A DNA stretch of 43,471 nucleotides from Tritrichomonas foetus (lineage: Eukaryota; Parabasalia; Tritrichomonadida; Tritrichomonadidae). The notes beneath the pieces are model-generated. The model was given only the letters and a program-made list of their open reading frames with translations. It had not been told where the DNA came from and did not search any database. The translations under genes and the position numbers were made by a program. The stretch spans positions 1-43,471 of the forward strand of contig MLAK01000781.1 in NCBI GenBank assembly GCA_001839685.1, given 5' to 3'. Within the stretch, counting starts at the first letter, position 1. Each line of letters begins with the position of its first letter. Below are positions 10,584-19,484 of this stretch, one piece after another.

Positions 10584-10608
10584 AAAAAAAAAAAAAAAAA
10601 AAAAAAAA
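10584..10608 (+). repeat. Uninterrupted A25 tract
   Basis: Twenty-five consecutive A residues on the plus strand. It lies 3' of DOCK (as T25 in the sense strand) and about 310 bases upstream of the kinase. It may be a nucleosome-excluding poly(dA:dT) tract or simple slippage; no retroposed sequence precedes it. The length is error-prone. Confidence 0.85.
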
Positions 10609-10727
10609 TACTCAAAAACAATAAAAATAATACACTGGCATGTTTTATTTACTTGAATAGAAAATTCGTGATTTAAGCCATGAAATTTTCATTTTCTTTT
10701 AAAAATAAAATAAATATACCTTTTGAC

Positions 10728-13700
10728 TTACTTGTTCGGTGGATTTAAGTAAGGAGAGAGTTTTGCAGTAAGATTCTTGAAACCTTCTTCGAGCTGATTC
10801 TGAAGTTCTTGGAAACCTGGGTTCAATCTTACAAATGCACCATGAATTGCAAGTCCTTGTGCGTTGAGTTCGAGGAAAGTTTGGAAGAGCCTCCTCATCT
10901 TTTCTGTGTACTTAGTTCTTAGATTTGACCCTAAGAACACTTCTGCCATCTTTGTTGGTCCTTCATTGACTTGAACAAGTAAAGAACCATGAAGCAGTGG
11001 TTGAATGGCTTGGTGATCTTGTTTAGCAAGTGCAGCTTCGTATTGCTGAATTCTTTCTTTGATTTGCCTGATTGAAACTCGAATTGGCTCATATTCAACG
11101 ACAATGAAACCTTCTGGTGGAACTTCAACACGTTTGGTAATGGCTGGCATAACAGCTTTAACTTTGAGAATGGTTCGTCTTTGCCATTGTGTTTCGACAC
11201 TTCCTTGAAGTTTCTTTTCTCCTTTCACAAATGGTGTTTCGAATTTGAACATTCCAAGTTTACTTCCACATTCGAAGACTGTAACACGTTTCTCCATTTC
11301 TTTCTTTTCGAAGAATGGTTCAACAAAAGTTAGTTGGATGTAACCTTTTTCTGGATCAAGAAGCTTTCGATCAACAAAACCAGAAATTGTAATGATTTCA
11401 ATCTTATCTGGTCCGAATAAATTGATGTAAGTATTCTTAATTCTGTTTGTGACATCGAAAAGGTGAGTAAGTTTTGTTTCACGTTGAACAAACATCTTTC
11501 CATCATCAGAACCGAAGATTTTACCATAAAATGCAACCCTGTAATACTTACCAAGCATTCTGTCCATGTTTGAAGACATTGTCTTCATAACCATGTAAGA
11601 CATCATTGATTTCATGAATTGTTGGGCTAATTCCAAATGCATGTTACGCTGTTCTAAAAGTGGATATGTAAGGATTTTAACTTCATTTGAAATTTCGAAA
11701 AGTGAAGCGGCTTTGCAGGTGCTGTGAAGTTCTTGAAGAATGGTGAAGATACCTGCATCAGTAAACATTGGTGAGTCACAGTATCCTGGAATATCTGGAA
11801 TATCTTTCATTATGAATTCTGGACAGATGTGATCAACAACACTGTTACATGTGTCCTTGAAAACAAGTGCAGGGTGATCCATGTGATATGCATTTGGAAT
11901 ATGTTTTAATACTGTTAGGTATTCCACAATTAATGCAATTAGATAGATTTGTGCCATCATTTCTTCAGAAATATACTTATTCCTATGATGATATTGAACT
12001 AAATAACTAATTTCTTCAGCACATGCATCAGGTGAAGCCGCATAAGCCTTTGATCGAAGTAAAAGGTCATCACCATATTTTTCAATATTTGTTTCATTTT
12101 TACTCGCTTCTTTAACAACCTGTGCTGATCTAAGTTCTCTGAAGTGTTCAGGATCGATTAGTCGCATATCAATATTTATTTCAGTGATCTTTTGAATGCA
12201 ATCAATCATTTTATCAATGTTTCCACCATTATCAGATCGACTTTGAAGTGCTTTTAGAAGAATTGGCGATTCAAGATCTTCATCTCTCATTTTAGAAATG
12301 GCACGAATAGCTGCAACATGAGAACGATTATTAGTTGGATAAATACGAAGCTCAGCAGCGAAAAGACGTGGAAGGATAGAAACAAGTTCTTCAGCAACAG
12401 CTGAGTTCTTTGCACTCATCAATGACAAAAGCTTCATTAAGAAGAGTGGGAATGGTGGTTCTCTGGAAAGAATCATTGAATTAACACCTTTTTCTATATA
12501 CAAGAAAATGATTTCTTTGATTTGTCTTGCAATATCAATGCAAATATTTGCAGACAAAATGTGATAAATCATATCGAGTACAATACTTGGTGCGTCTGGA
12601 CCATATATGGTTAAGATATGTGTCGTTACATGAAGGATGGAAATTTGCATGTCAAGCGCTAATTCACGAACTTCTGGTGCTTGTTGTCCTTCTGATGATC
12701 CCAAAGAACTAGAAATGTAAGCATCGCGAACAACATTACTTGTAATCGGAATCGACATTTCAAAAGATGCGTGAATAGATTTTCTTGATCGATTTTTAAC
12801 AAATGAAAGTGCTTCATTTACACTTTCTTGTTTAACTGATGGATCAATATGTCTGACGAATGTAATACGAGTTTTAGTGAGTGCTGTATGAAGTAAATTA
12901 TTGAATTTGATGTGATCAATCTTTGAATAAAATTCTTGGAATTCATATTGATTCACGTATTTGCAAATAAATGAAATGCACGACATTAAATATCTGAGTT
13001 CTTCCTTTTCTATCTTGATTTCATTATTTGTGAAAATTTCAAGAAGATTTACATACTTGGAAGCAATATCAGAAAGATTCTTTTCAGGAACAAATAATAA
13101 CATTCTATCAAAAATCATAAAGATTATTTGAAGTGAACGCGATTGGGGTGTTTCAATAGCTTTCAAAATAATATCATAAAAGAAGCCAATGAAGTTGTCG
13201 TGAGCAAGAGTTAAGGCAATGAACAGTTTTGGATGAAGTGCGTTAGACAAGAAGTCCATCATGGCAACATAGTCATTTTCAGTGTTTCCAAATGAATGCG
13301 TATATTCAATGATTAATTGTCCAGATAATTCATAGAATCCAATATCAGTTAATCCGGATATGAACAGTGCAAATGATCGATTAAATATCTTAGATCTTTC
13401 TAAAGATGTTTGTGTGAACGAAGACAAAACTTCCTTCATGCGAGTGAACAATTGGAAAAATTGCTCTTTAAAGTTTCTATCTTTTGTTGCAACAATTGAT
13501 TTCAAAAGTAAAGAAAAGAGGAAAGAGGAAACCGGAATGTCATTTCTTGGGCTTTCTTTGGTTAATGAATCATGCCAATATTTGAAAATATTATTGTGAA
13601 TGATAACATTTCTTGTTTCTTCCTTTCGAAATGCATAAAAAGAAACATATTTAAGAAGAAGTTCTTCAAGTCTTTCAAGCCCAATTTCTTTTTCAAGTTT

Positions 13701-15377
13701 TCCAAGTCCAATCATAGCATTCACTGAGCTTTTTGGTTGTGTTAAAGCAACACCTTCAACCAGGGAGTCCAAAATCTGGAAGAGATGGTTCACAACTGAA
13801 GGTTCAGAAATGTAGTCAACAGCTGGAATGATTTTCTTCTTTGTGGAAAACATTGGATTCAAATAAACGTCTTGTGAAGCGATAGTTGAGAACAAAAATG
13901 TCTTTATTTGTTGGCAGTTGTTTGGTGTTGGTTTTCCACCAGATATTTTTGGATAATTGATGGCGATTGTGTGATTTCCGTCTTTGACATAGACATCATC
14001 TTCGAAAAGTGGAAGAGTTGAAGATGCAAACATTCTCAAAGCTTGCTCTTTTTCTTGTGTTGCAGCATGGTAGTAACAGATTTGAATGTAAGCATTTGGA
14101 TCTGGGTTGATTGGAAGATCAATGATGAATTCATCTTCAAAAATAGGATATTTTTCATGATAAAGGCATCTTGAGAATGAGGATTCAACTATTTCATTAC
14201 CCTTCCAATGGTCATGAATTGCTGGAATAGAATTTTCTCCATTAAAGAAAGAAACCTGAGCAACAATATTTCTGGCATTAACTTTGGAGGGAAGATCAAA
14301 TTTGGCAGCACCAAGTGTTAAAATTAATTGATGACGAAATTCGAAAACTGGTTGGCTGACTTCTGGAATAATTGATCGAATTGGAACAAATTCTGGATCG
14401 ATTTTGTTTGGATGACTGAATTTCTTTATTTGTGCTTTTAATTTCAATGATATTGGTAAAGTATCAAGTTTTCCACGAGCTCTTTCGATTTGTGAAGCAA
14501 TGTATTCACCTGTAAGCTGCTTGTCTGGAAGAGAAGCGCTTGGAAAATCAACATTACCTTGGGCCGATTTTATAGGTACATAACTGAATGCAAATGGTGT
14601 CCAACAATCCTTCAGCCTTGAAATAGTTGTTGCAATTGATGCTCGAGCTTTTTGAAGGGCTGAATCAGATGGTTTCTTATAATATGAATTACAAACATCA
14701 CCGTTATCAATTTGGAAGATACGATAATACATAACGCATAAATATGCATTTTCTGAAACTCCTGAAATGTCAATGGCGGCATGTTGTGAATGAACTTTAC
14801 AATCAAAGTAAGTTCTTGAATATGGCGTGAAGAAGTTCCATCTTTGGCTGACAATATTTTTATTATCAAGGATAAAAACTGAGCAAACTATTGGTTCAAA
14901 ATTAGTACCGGGAACCGATAAATCTTCAACATCAATCATGAGGTATTGCCAGTTGTATGGCGTATAAATGGGATTCAAATTTCGATCGAGATCCAAATTA
15001 TCGAAGCAGTTTGGATTGACTGAAAATTGAGCAGCTAAGCAGGAAACATCGACGCGAGGATTTATTGGCTTATTAATTGAAGCATCGTTGAGTTCAGACC
15101 GGAAAATCATTTGGCGCACAGGCGTATATTCGTTTGGAACTTCGGAGACATCGTTCATATCAAATGTTGAACATTTTGTGGAAAGAATGTTGATTGTTGG
15201 ATTTGACTGAAGTTGATTTTCGTCGTAGAGTTTTTTTGCATTTGGATCTAAAAACGGATTATCGATTTCTTTAAGTCCATTTATTCTTCTCTGCGACCAT
15301 TTCTGGTTTGGTACATCGGTTTTTTCGGTCAAGTAAGCCTCGATTGACGCATCTGAAGGCCAGTTATCTTCCGACAT
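10728..15377 (-). CDS. DOCK-family guanine nucleotide exchange factor
   Basis: 1549 aa. Predicted activator of Rho-family GTPases (Rac/Cdc42-like). Seen: a DHR1/C2-like phospholipid-binding domain at about 344-474 (LILTLGAAKFDLPS, then FEDEFIIDLP); a long alpha-helical armadillo-like middle; and a C-terminal DHR2 catalytic region at roughly 1040-1540. DHR2 shows the signature YYRVAFYG near 1276, FVQRETKLTHLFDVTNRI, the lobe-C pattern TQWQRRTILKV followed by PIRVSIRQIKERI, and the terminal helix GFQELQNQLEEGF. The length is normal for protist DOCKs, which lack SH3 and PH domains. The start is ATG 15377, with TCACT six bases upstream. No internal frame breaks. GTPase preference cannot be read from the sequence. 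Confidence 0.92.
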   Translation of the reverse strand: MSEDNWPSDASIEAYLTEKTDVPNQKWSQRRINGLKEIDNPFLDPNAKKLYDENQLQSNPTINILSTKCSTFDMNDVSEVPNEYTPVRQMIFRSELNDASINKPINPRVDVSCLAAQFSVNPNCFDNLDLDRNLNPIYTPYNWQYLMIDVEDLSVPGTNFEPIVCSVFILDNKNIVSQRWNFFTPYSRTYFDCKVHSQHAAIDISGVSENAYLCVMYYRIFQIDNGDVCNSYYKKPSDSALQKARASIATTISRLKDCWTPFAFSYVPIKSAQGNVDFPSASLPDKQLTGEYIASQIERARGKLDTLPISLKLKAQIKKFSHPNKIDPEFVPIRSIIPEVSQPVFEFRHQLILTLGAAKFDLPSKVNARNIVAQVSFFNGENSIPAIHDHWKGNEIVESSFSRCLYHEKYPIFEDEFIIDLPINPDPNAYIQICYYHAATQEKEQALRMFASSTLPLFEDDVYVKDGNHTIAINYPKISGGKPTPNNCQQIKTFLFSTIASQDVYLNPMFSTKKKIIPAVDYISEPSVVNHLFQILDSLVEGVALTQPKSSVNAMIGLGKLEKEIGLERLEELLLKYVSFYAFRKEETRNVIIHNNIFKYWHDSLTKESPRNDIPVSSFLFSLLLKSIVATKDRNFKEQFFQLFTRMKEVLSSFTQTSLERSKIFNRSFALFISGLTDIGFYELSGQLIIEYTHSFGNTENDYVAMMDFLSNALHPKLFIALTLAHDNFIGFFYDIILKAIETPQSRSLQIIFMIFDRMLLFVPEKNLSDIASKYVNLLEIFTNNEIKIEKEELRYLMSCISFICKYVNQYEFQEFYSKIDHIKFNNLLHTALTKTRITFVRHIDPSVKQESVNEALSFVKNRSRKSIHASFEMSIPITSNVVRDAYISSSLGSSEGQQAPEVRELALDMQISILHVTTHILTIYGPDAPSIVLDMIYHILSANICIDIARQIKEIIFLYIEKGVNSMILSREPPFPLFLMKLLSLMSAKNSAVAEELVSILPRLFAAELRIYPTNNRSHVAAIRAISKMRDEDLESPILLKALQSRSDNGGNIDKMIDCIQKITEINIDMRLIDPEHFRELRSAQVVKEASKNETNIEKYGDDLLLRSKAYAASPDACAEEISYLVQYHHRNKYISEEMMAQIYLIALIVEYLTVLKHIPNAYHMDHPALVFKDTCNSVVDHICPEFIMKDIPDIPGYCDSPMFTDAGIFTILQELHSTCKAASLFEISNEVKILTYPLLEQRNMHLELAQQFMKSMMSYMVMKTMSSNMDRMLGKYYRVAFYGKIFGSDDGKMFVQRETKLTHLFDVTNRIKNTYINLFGPDKIEIITISGFVDRKLLDPEKGYIQLTFVEPFFEKKEMEKRVTVFECGSKLGMFKFETPFVKGEKKLQGSVETQWQRRTILKVKAVMPAITKRVEVPPEGFIVVEYEPIRVSIRQIKERIQQYEAALAKQDHQAIQPLLHGSLLVQVNEGPTKMAEVFLGSNLRTKYTEKMRRLFQTFLELNAQGLAIHGAFVRLNPGFQELQNQLEEGFKNLTAKLSPYLNPPNK

Positions 15378-15380
15378 TTG

Positions 15381-15385
15381 AGTGA
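15381..15385 (-). promoter_or_regulatory. Initiator-like TCACT before the DOCK gene
   Basis: TCACT on the minus strand matches TCA(+1)YW. The +1 A at 15383 gives a 6-base leader before ATG 15377, as expected for trichomonad core promoters. Confidence 0.5.
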
Positions 15386-15514
15386 AATAAATTTTATGAA
15401 AATTAATTTTTCTAAAGCATAGAAAAAGTAAACTTTAAACGTTCTCCACTTATCATATTTTGGTGATGATGAAGTGAATTCAAAGCCATATCGGAAGTGA
15501 ATTGAAAACAAAAA

Positions 15515-15611
15515 GAAAACCAGAGGCAGCTCGAATTAATAGATTAAATTAAAACTAATTCCTTTATTCAAGACTGGACATCAGAATATATATTTGGAAA
15601 ACGATCTTTTC
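15515..15611 (+). repeat. Diverged duplicate, copy 1
   Basis: Shares two blocks, in the same order and at similar spacing, with 16186-16289. GAAAACCAGAGGCAG matches 13 of 15 bases, and a 31-base block starting TCAGAATA and ending CGATCTTTTC matches 25 of 31. It lies just upstream of the DOCK ATG. Confidence 0.6.
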
Positions 15612-16084
15612 ATGACATTTTTCATATGATTATTCATGATTAATGAAAATAATTTTTAAACAATTTCAAACCGTTGCAAATGATTTGTATATTATTGTAT
15701 TTGTGTTTGTTTGAACCTTTACAATTTATCAAAAATATATTATAATTTTAAACAATCACTTCTTTGCTCTAGAAAATTATTATCATTGTCAATGTGAAAT
15801 TTACTTAAATTTAAGGATAAACTATATATGCATGTTTGCTTATATGCTAGTGGAATCAATAAATACATAGTTTTATGAATGCAGAGCAGGAGAAAATTAG
15901 TTGTTAATACATGAAACGATTTCAAAATTAAAAGTTTCATGGATTCGTTGTTATTAAATATTATGTATTCATCTATTTAGCCTATATGAAATATACAAAT
16001 CTTTTACACTAAATTTATCAAAGACATAATGATAATAGTCATTAATTAAAATTAAAAAATCTCAATTAATAAACTGAGTCTCAT

Positions 16085-16213
16085 TTACCATTGATTTCGA
16101 GTTGTTCCAGAATCAATGACAGAATAGATCTTTTTAATAAATCCTATGAACGATGATGGTGCAATATCCACAGAAAAATCAAAATGAAAACCAAAGGAAG
16201 TAAAAATTAGCTA
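16085..16213 (-). pseudogene. C-terminal coding remnant, family unknown
   Basis: About 41 codons between an upstream in-frame TAG and a TAA at 16085-16087. They read FSVDIAPSSFIGF, then IKKIYSVIDSGTTRNQW before the stop. The residue mix looks like a genuine protein C-terminus and not AT-rich noise. No start or 5' part is present, so it is a decayed gene end or a terminal exon whose rest is gone. Family not recognised. Confidence 0.35.
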
Positions 16214-16289
16214 TTTGATTACATCATTTATGCAAAAATTAATGATGAAGATTATGTGTCAGAATACACATTAGAATAGCGATCTTTTC
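16186..16289 (+). repeat. Diverged duplicate, copy 2
   Basis: Partner of 15515-15611, offset by about 671 bases in direct orientation. Block order is conserved and inner spacing differs by 7 bases. It overlaps the 5' end of the coding remnant at 16085-16213. Confidence 0.6.
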
Positions 16290-16598
16290 TCTGCAATTTC
16301 CAATTAAAAATTTCCGTTTTCACTATTCCTAACGAAAGGAAAGTAGTGTTTAATAACTTCAATTCGAATTATTTTGTCTTTTTAAGATATTTTTTAATTG
16401 ATCTAAGATTCATTTCATTCCAACTTGATAAAAAAAATTTTCTTTAGTGTTTAAAAATAATGAGTCAAAATTCTATGTGACTATATTACCTCATTTCATT
16501 TGCTTATTTTTAAATTAGAAAAAGTCATTATATTTTGAATTTTCATAAAATCAATTGTATCACATAGATGTATTTCATCCTGCTAACCTTATTTTTGA

Positions 16599-18113
16599 TT
16601 ACGTCCAAATTTTAACATATCCATTTTGGTCACCAGAAGCCAATGAATTTCCTGAACTTGAAGCTAAAGTAATCAGTGGAATTTTATGATTGCTTGTTAA
16701 TTCAGATTTTTGTTTAAATGTTTGGGAGGAGAATTCAAAAATTGAACCATTCTGCCCACCAATTAACACCATCTCATCTTTCAATGTCATCTTACACATT
16801 TCTGAGTTCACACTAGCTTTTAATAATTTTATTTTTTCAATAATTTTAGCTCCACGTTTATCAATGAAATTCAAGCACTGATTCATTGATAAAGATACAA
16901 TCAATGAATCATTAATTCCTAACACTTGAATAACTCGACTTGAATTTTCTTTTATAGTTTGTATTGGTGTATGTTCTCGACTATCCCATAAGCAAACTCT
17001 TCCATCAGCGTGCGAAGAAGCGGTTAAGTAAGACTTATTTAATGTTGTGACATATAAAGGTGTACTTGCACATTTTAAAGACAACAGGGGCTTAAGGCGA
17101 TCAATATCATAATGTTTAATTCTTTGCTCATTTGAACATGCAATAAATTGCTTATCTGTAATAAATTCAGCATGAAATATTTTCGGAGAATTATCACTTT
17201 TATTGTACTTTTTAACTTCTGAAAAATCTTTTGTAGAATAAAACCTAATTGTTTTATCATAAGATGTCGACATTAATAGAGAGTCCGTCATATTAAAATC
17301 AAGGGATAAAATTCCATGTTTTTGATTGATTTTATGAATACATTGTTGAGTACCTGTTGATATAATTGAAATCAAGGAATCGGCTCCACCAGTAGCTAAG
17401 TAATTACCCATGTTTGAATATTTCAAAGCTGTGACTAAATGACTATGCAATTTAATTTCACTATCCTCTCTTAAATCAGAAAGACTAAATGATTGACAAA
17501 AATTATTTCGAAATTCAAGAGTGTGAACGTTCTCTAAAGATGTTCTTCTTTCAGTTCTTGTAATTGAAGGGAGATCGACAAGTCTGTGATTAAATTCTTT
17601 TGTGTTTTCTAACATTCCTATTTGACTTAACATCCTGTTCCTTTCTAAAGTTGCTTCTTTTATTTCATCATCAATAATATGTAATTTATTCAACTGTTTT
17701 TTGAATTTTTTTTGTGTAGCTTTCATTATCTCACACTTGTGGAAATTTTGGCTGGTTTTCTTTTCAACTTTTTTCATAAGTTTTTTGTTTTTTTCTTGAA
17801 GCTTTTTAATCTGTTCAGCTTGATTAGAGTTTTCATCAACAAGTGATCCAACTGTTTTTTGCATATCAATTATAAGCTGATCAATAATTTTGATCTCCGT
17901 TGTTATTTTTTCAATATCATTTACTGTATTCCAATATATTTGTCGTTTTCCATATTTATCAATTTTCTTTTCAAGCTTTTCACTCTTTTTTGATAATCTG
18001 TGATTTTTGGAAAACTGGCGAATAACCAGATCTGTGATGTCTACTGATAGTCTCCAGCTATTGGGAACAGGTTTCTGATTCTGATCAGTAAATGATTGTA
18101 GAATTCTTTCCAT
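16599..18113 (-). CDS. ATG16-like coiled-coil/WD40 protein
   Basis: 504 aa. Likely homologue of autophagy protein ATG16, which in other eukaryotes holds ATG12-ATG5 and directs LC3/ATG8 lipidation. Seen: a short N-terminal amphipathic stretch with Trp (WRLSVDITDLVIRQF), where ATG16 binds ATG5; a strongly charged Lys/Glu coiled coil at about 35-160; a linker; and a seven-bladed WD40 propeller from about 205 to the end. Diagnostic pieces include LATGGADSLISI, SYDKTIRFY, HADGRVCLWDSRE and the final DQNGYVKIWT. The blade with WDSRE, then VIQVLGINDSLIVSLS and LNFIDKR, resembles the ATG16L1 propeller. The frame opens upstream only at a TTG (18149) after a stop, so ATG 18113 is taken. Another coiled-coil WD40 protein cannot be excluded. 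Confidence 0.8.
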   Translation of the reverse strand: MERILQSFTDQNQKPVPNSWRLSVDITDLVIRQFSKNHRLSKKSEKLEKKIDKYGKRQIYWNTVNDIEKITTEIKIIDQLIIDMQKTVGSLVDENSNQAEQIKKLQEKNKKLMKKVEKKTSQNFHKCEIMKATQKKFKKQLNKLHIIDDEIKEATLERNRMLSQIGMLENTKEFNHRLVDLPSITRTERRTSLENVHTLEFRNNFCQSFSLSDLREDSEIKLHSHLVTALKYSNMGNYLATGGADSLISIISTGTQQCIHKINQKHGILSLDFNMTDSLLMSTSYDKTIRFYSTKDFSEVKKYNKSDNSPKIFHAEFITDKQFIACSNEQRIKHYDIDRLKPLLSLKCASTPLYVTTLNKSYLTASSHADGRVCLWDSREHTPIQTIKENSSRVIQVLGINDSLIVSLSMNQCLNFIDKRGAKIIEKIKLLKASVNSEMCKMTLKDEMVLIGGQNGSIFEFSSQTFKQKSELTSNHKIPLITLASSSGNSLASGDQNGYVKIWT

Positions 18114-18371
18114 TCTTGCCCCAAAAATTGGATTATTATTCAAAACCAAAACTCATTCAAAATCATTTCAGAAAATTCAATATCTGACCAAATATTATTT
18201 TAAATCCCGATTCTATTTCCATCGAATATTTAAATCAGATTCTGATTAATAATACAATTTTTGTGTGGAATATAAAATATTTATATAAATATATAGTCAC
18301 AAATTGAAAGCCTCATTTAATTTTCGTAATATTCATTTTTAAAAATATCATGAGAAGATTGAACTTTTACT

Positions 18372-18379
18372 CACTCAAT
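18372..18379 (+). repeat. Target-site duplication, left copy
   Basis: CACTCAAT directly abuts the left terminal inverted repeat. The identical octamer at 19477-19484 abuts the right one. Confidence 0.7.
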
Positions 18380-18396
18380 AGATGTATACAAACTAA
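18380..18396 (+). repeat. Left terminal inverted repeat
   Basis: AGATGTATACAAACTAA; exact reverse complement of 19460-19476. It contains the palindrome GTATAC. Confidence 0.75.
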
Positions 18397-18757
18397 CTAG
18401 CTCTAGATGTAGAAGACCATTGAGAGATCTAAATGAATAATTGTTGATATTATTGTCATCTAAAAATTATTTAATTGTAATCCTATTAATAATATATAAA
18501 TATTATAATTTAAAAATCAAGATACAGAGAAAACCAAATCCAAAAAAAAATTGTGAGAAAAAAATAAACCCCACAGAAATTTCTGAGAATTATTGAGATA
18601 AAAAGGGATTTTATAGCATTAATATCTTGATTATTTCTTATCATAAATCGTGCTTTTTATTATCATATGACCCTCCATCGAAAATTATAATGTTTTCCAA
18701 AATACAAAAATGAAGTATAAAAAAAATATTAATAATTTTGATATAAATAAAAAAAAT

Positions 18758-19020
18758 TTAGGCATCAATGAGAAGATTACGAATGTTTTGCCATCTAATT
18801 GGCGAGTCATCAGAAAATTCACTTGGCATCGAGTCTGGAAAAAAACATATTGGATTCCATTTTTCTTGATTTGGTCTTTCAATCGTTGTATCTGTATCCC
18901 TGCTTGAGAATGTGCTGTTGAGGACTGCCAGTCTATTTTCTTCATATACAAAAATTTTATGACAGAAAAGATTTCAATACATTCATATTTGTCAAATGGA
19001 AATTGAATTAATTCACCATC
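18758..19020 (-). pseudogene. Degenerate coding fragment inside the TIR element
   Basis: Minus strand 19020 to about 18960 reads DGELIQFPFDKYECIEIF. After a one-base shift, 18950-18758 reads EENRLAVLNSTFSSRDTD, then NQEKWNPICFFPDSMP, ending IRNLLIDA and a TAA. Both stretches look protein-like and together suggest a frameshifted gene end. Upstream DNA has stops in all useful frames. It may be captured host sequence or the remains of the element's own gene. No known domain recognised. Confidence 0.35.
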
Positions 19021-19386
19021 ACTGAGTTAAAACTATCAAAATTTTCGCGATTTTTAATTAAAAATCGATAGAAGAAGTGTAAATAGAATTATGGGAAGCA
19101 GTGTTATAATCTTTATGATTCTTGGAAAAAAAGCTTCTCACAATTTTTTTTTAAGCTTTCTCCAAAATCGCTCTTTTTTCGGTTTAATTGTTGCAAAATT
19201 TCAAAACTATGAATAAATATGGCTCATAACTATAAAAAATAGATTTAACAATTGACTGAAAGCCTTATCACCCGAAAACTGAAACAATAGCTTCTTCAGA
19301 ATCATTTTCGAAATATTTTTGAATTCGGCCATTTGCGAAGTTTGCGATAAGGGAAATTTTCGTCATTCTTTTAGCTATTTGGGTTT

Positions 19387-19387
19387 N
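19387..19387. other. Ambiguous base in the assembly
   Basis: A single N. It shows the sequence is a draft; nearby short indels should be treated with care. Confidence 0.99.
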
Positions 19388-19459
19388 GATTTTTGACTGA
19401 TGGTATTAAGTAATACTGATGATAAGGATCATTTTAGTGATTTCGTACGTTAAGACTAT

Positions 19460-19476
19460 TTAGTTTGTATACATCT
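19460..19476 (-). repeat. Right terminal inverted repeat
   Basis: TTAGTTTGTATACATCT, the exact reverse complement of 18380-18396. Confidence 0.75.
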
Positions 19477-19484
19477 CACTCAAT
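19477..19484 (+). repeat. Target-site duplication, right copy
   Basis: CACTCAAT, identical to 18372-18379, immediately outside the right inverted repeat. Confidence 0.7.

Larger units (their letters stand above)
10278..10727. other. Intergenic region between kinase and DOCK gene
   Basis: 450 AT-rich bases with the kinase promoter at the low end and the DOCK 3' flank at the high end. Apart from a 25-base A tract (10584-10608) I see no gene or structured element. Confidence 0.5.
15378..16598. other. 1.2-kb region without an intact gene
   Basis: It holds the DOCK promoter, two diverged copies of a ~100-base segment (15515-15611 and 16186-16289), and a minus-strand coding remnant (16085-16213). 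The 66-codon minus-strand frame at 15740-15940 has no recognisable features and is probably chance. Confidence 0.5.
18380..19476. mobile_element. 1097-bp non-autonomous DNA transposon-like element
   Basis: Ends are perfect 17-bp terminal inverted repeats (AGATGTATACAAACTAA inward from each end; 20 of 21 bases match when extended). The element is flanked by an 8-bp direct repeat, CACTCAAT, as left by cut-and-paste transposases. An 8-bp duplication is typical of hAT and some other superfamilies; the termini are not a classic hAT CAGNG, so the family is unassigned. No intact transposase is present; only a short minus-strand coding relic (18758-19020) is visible, so it would need a helper. It sits in a gene-poor gap, consistent with tolerated insertion. 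Confidence 0.65.

Noticed and set aside
10584..10608. A25 tract as the tail of a retroposed copy
   Set aside because: No coding or RNA-like sequence and no target duplication precede it on the plus strand.
18114..18149. ATG16-like start at 18149
   Set aside because: The codon is TTG and an in-frame TGA lies just upstream; ATG 18113 is the first usable start.
18710..18907. Plus-strand 65-codon frame inside the TIR element
   Set aside because: The opposite strand has the more protein-like reading; this frame starts in A-rich DNA and shows no motif.
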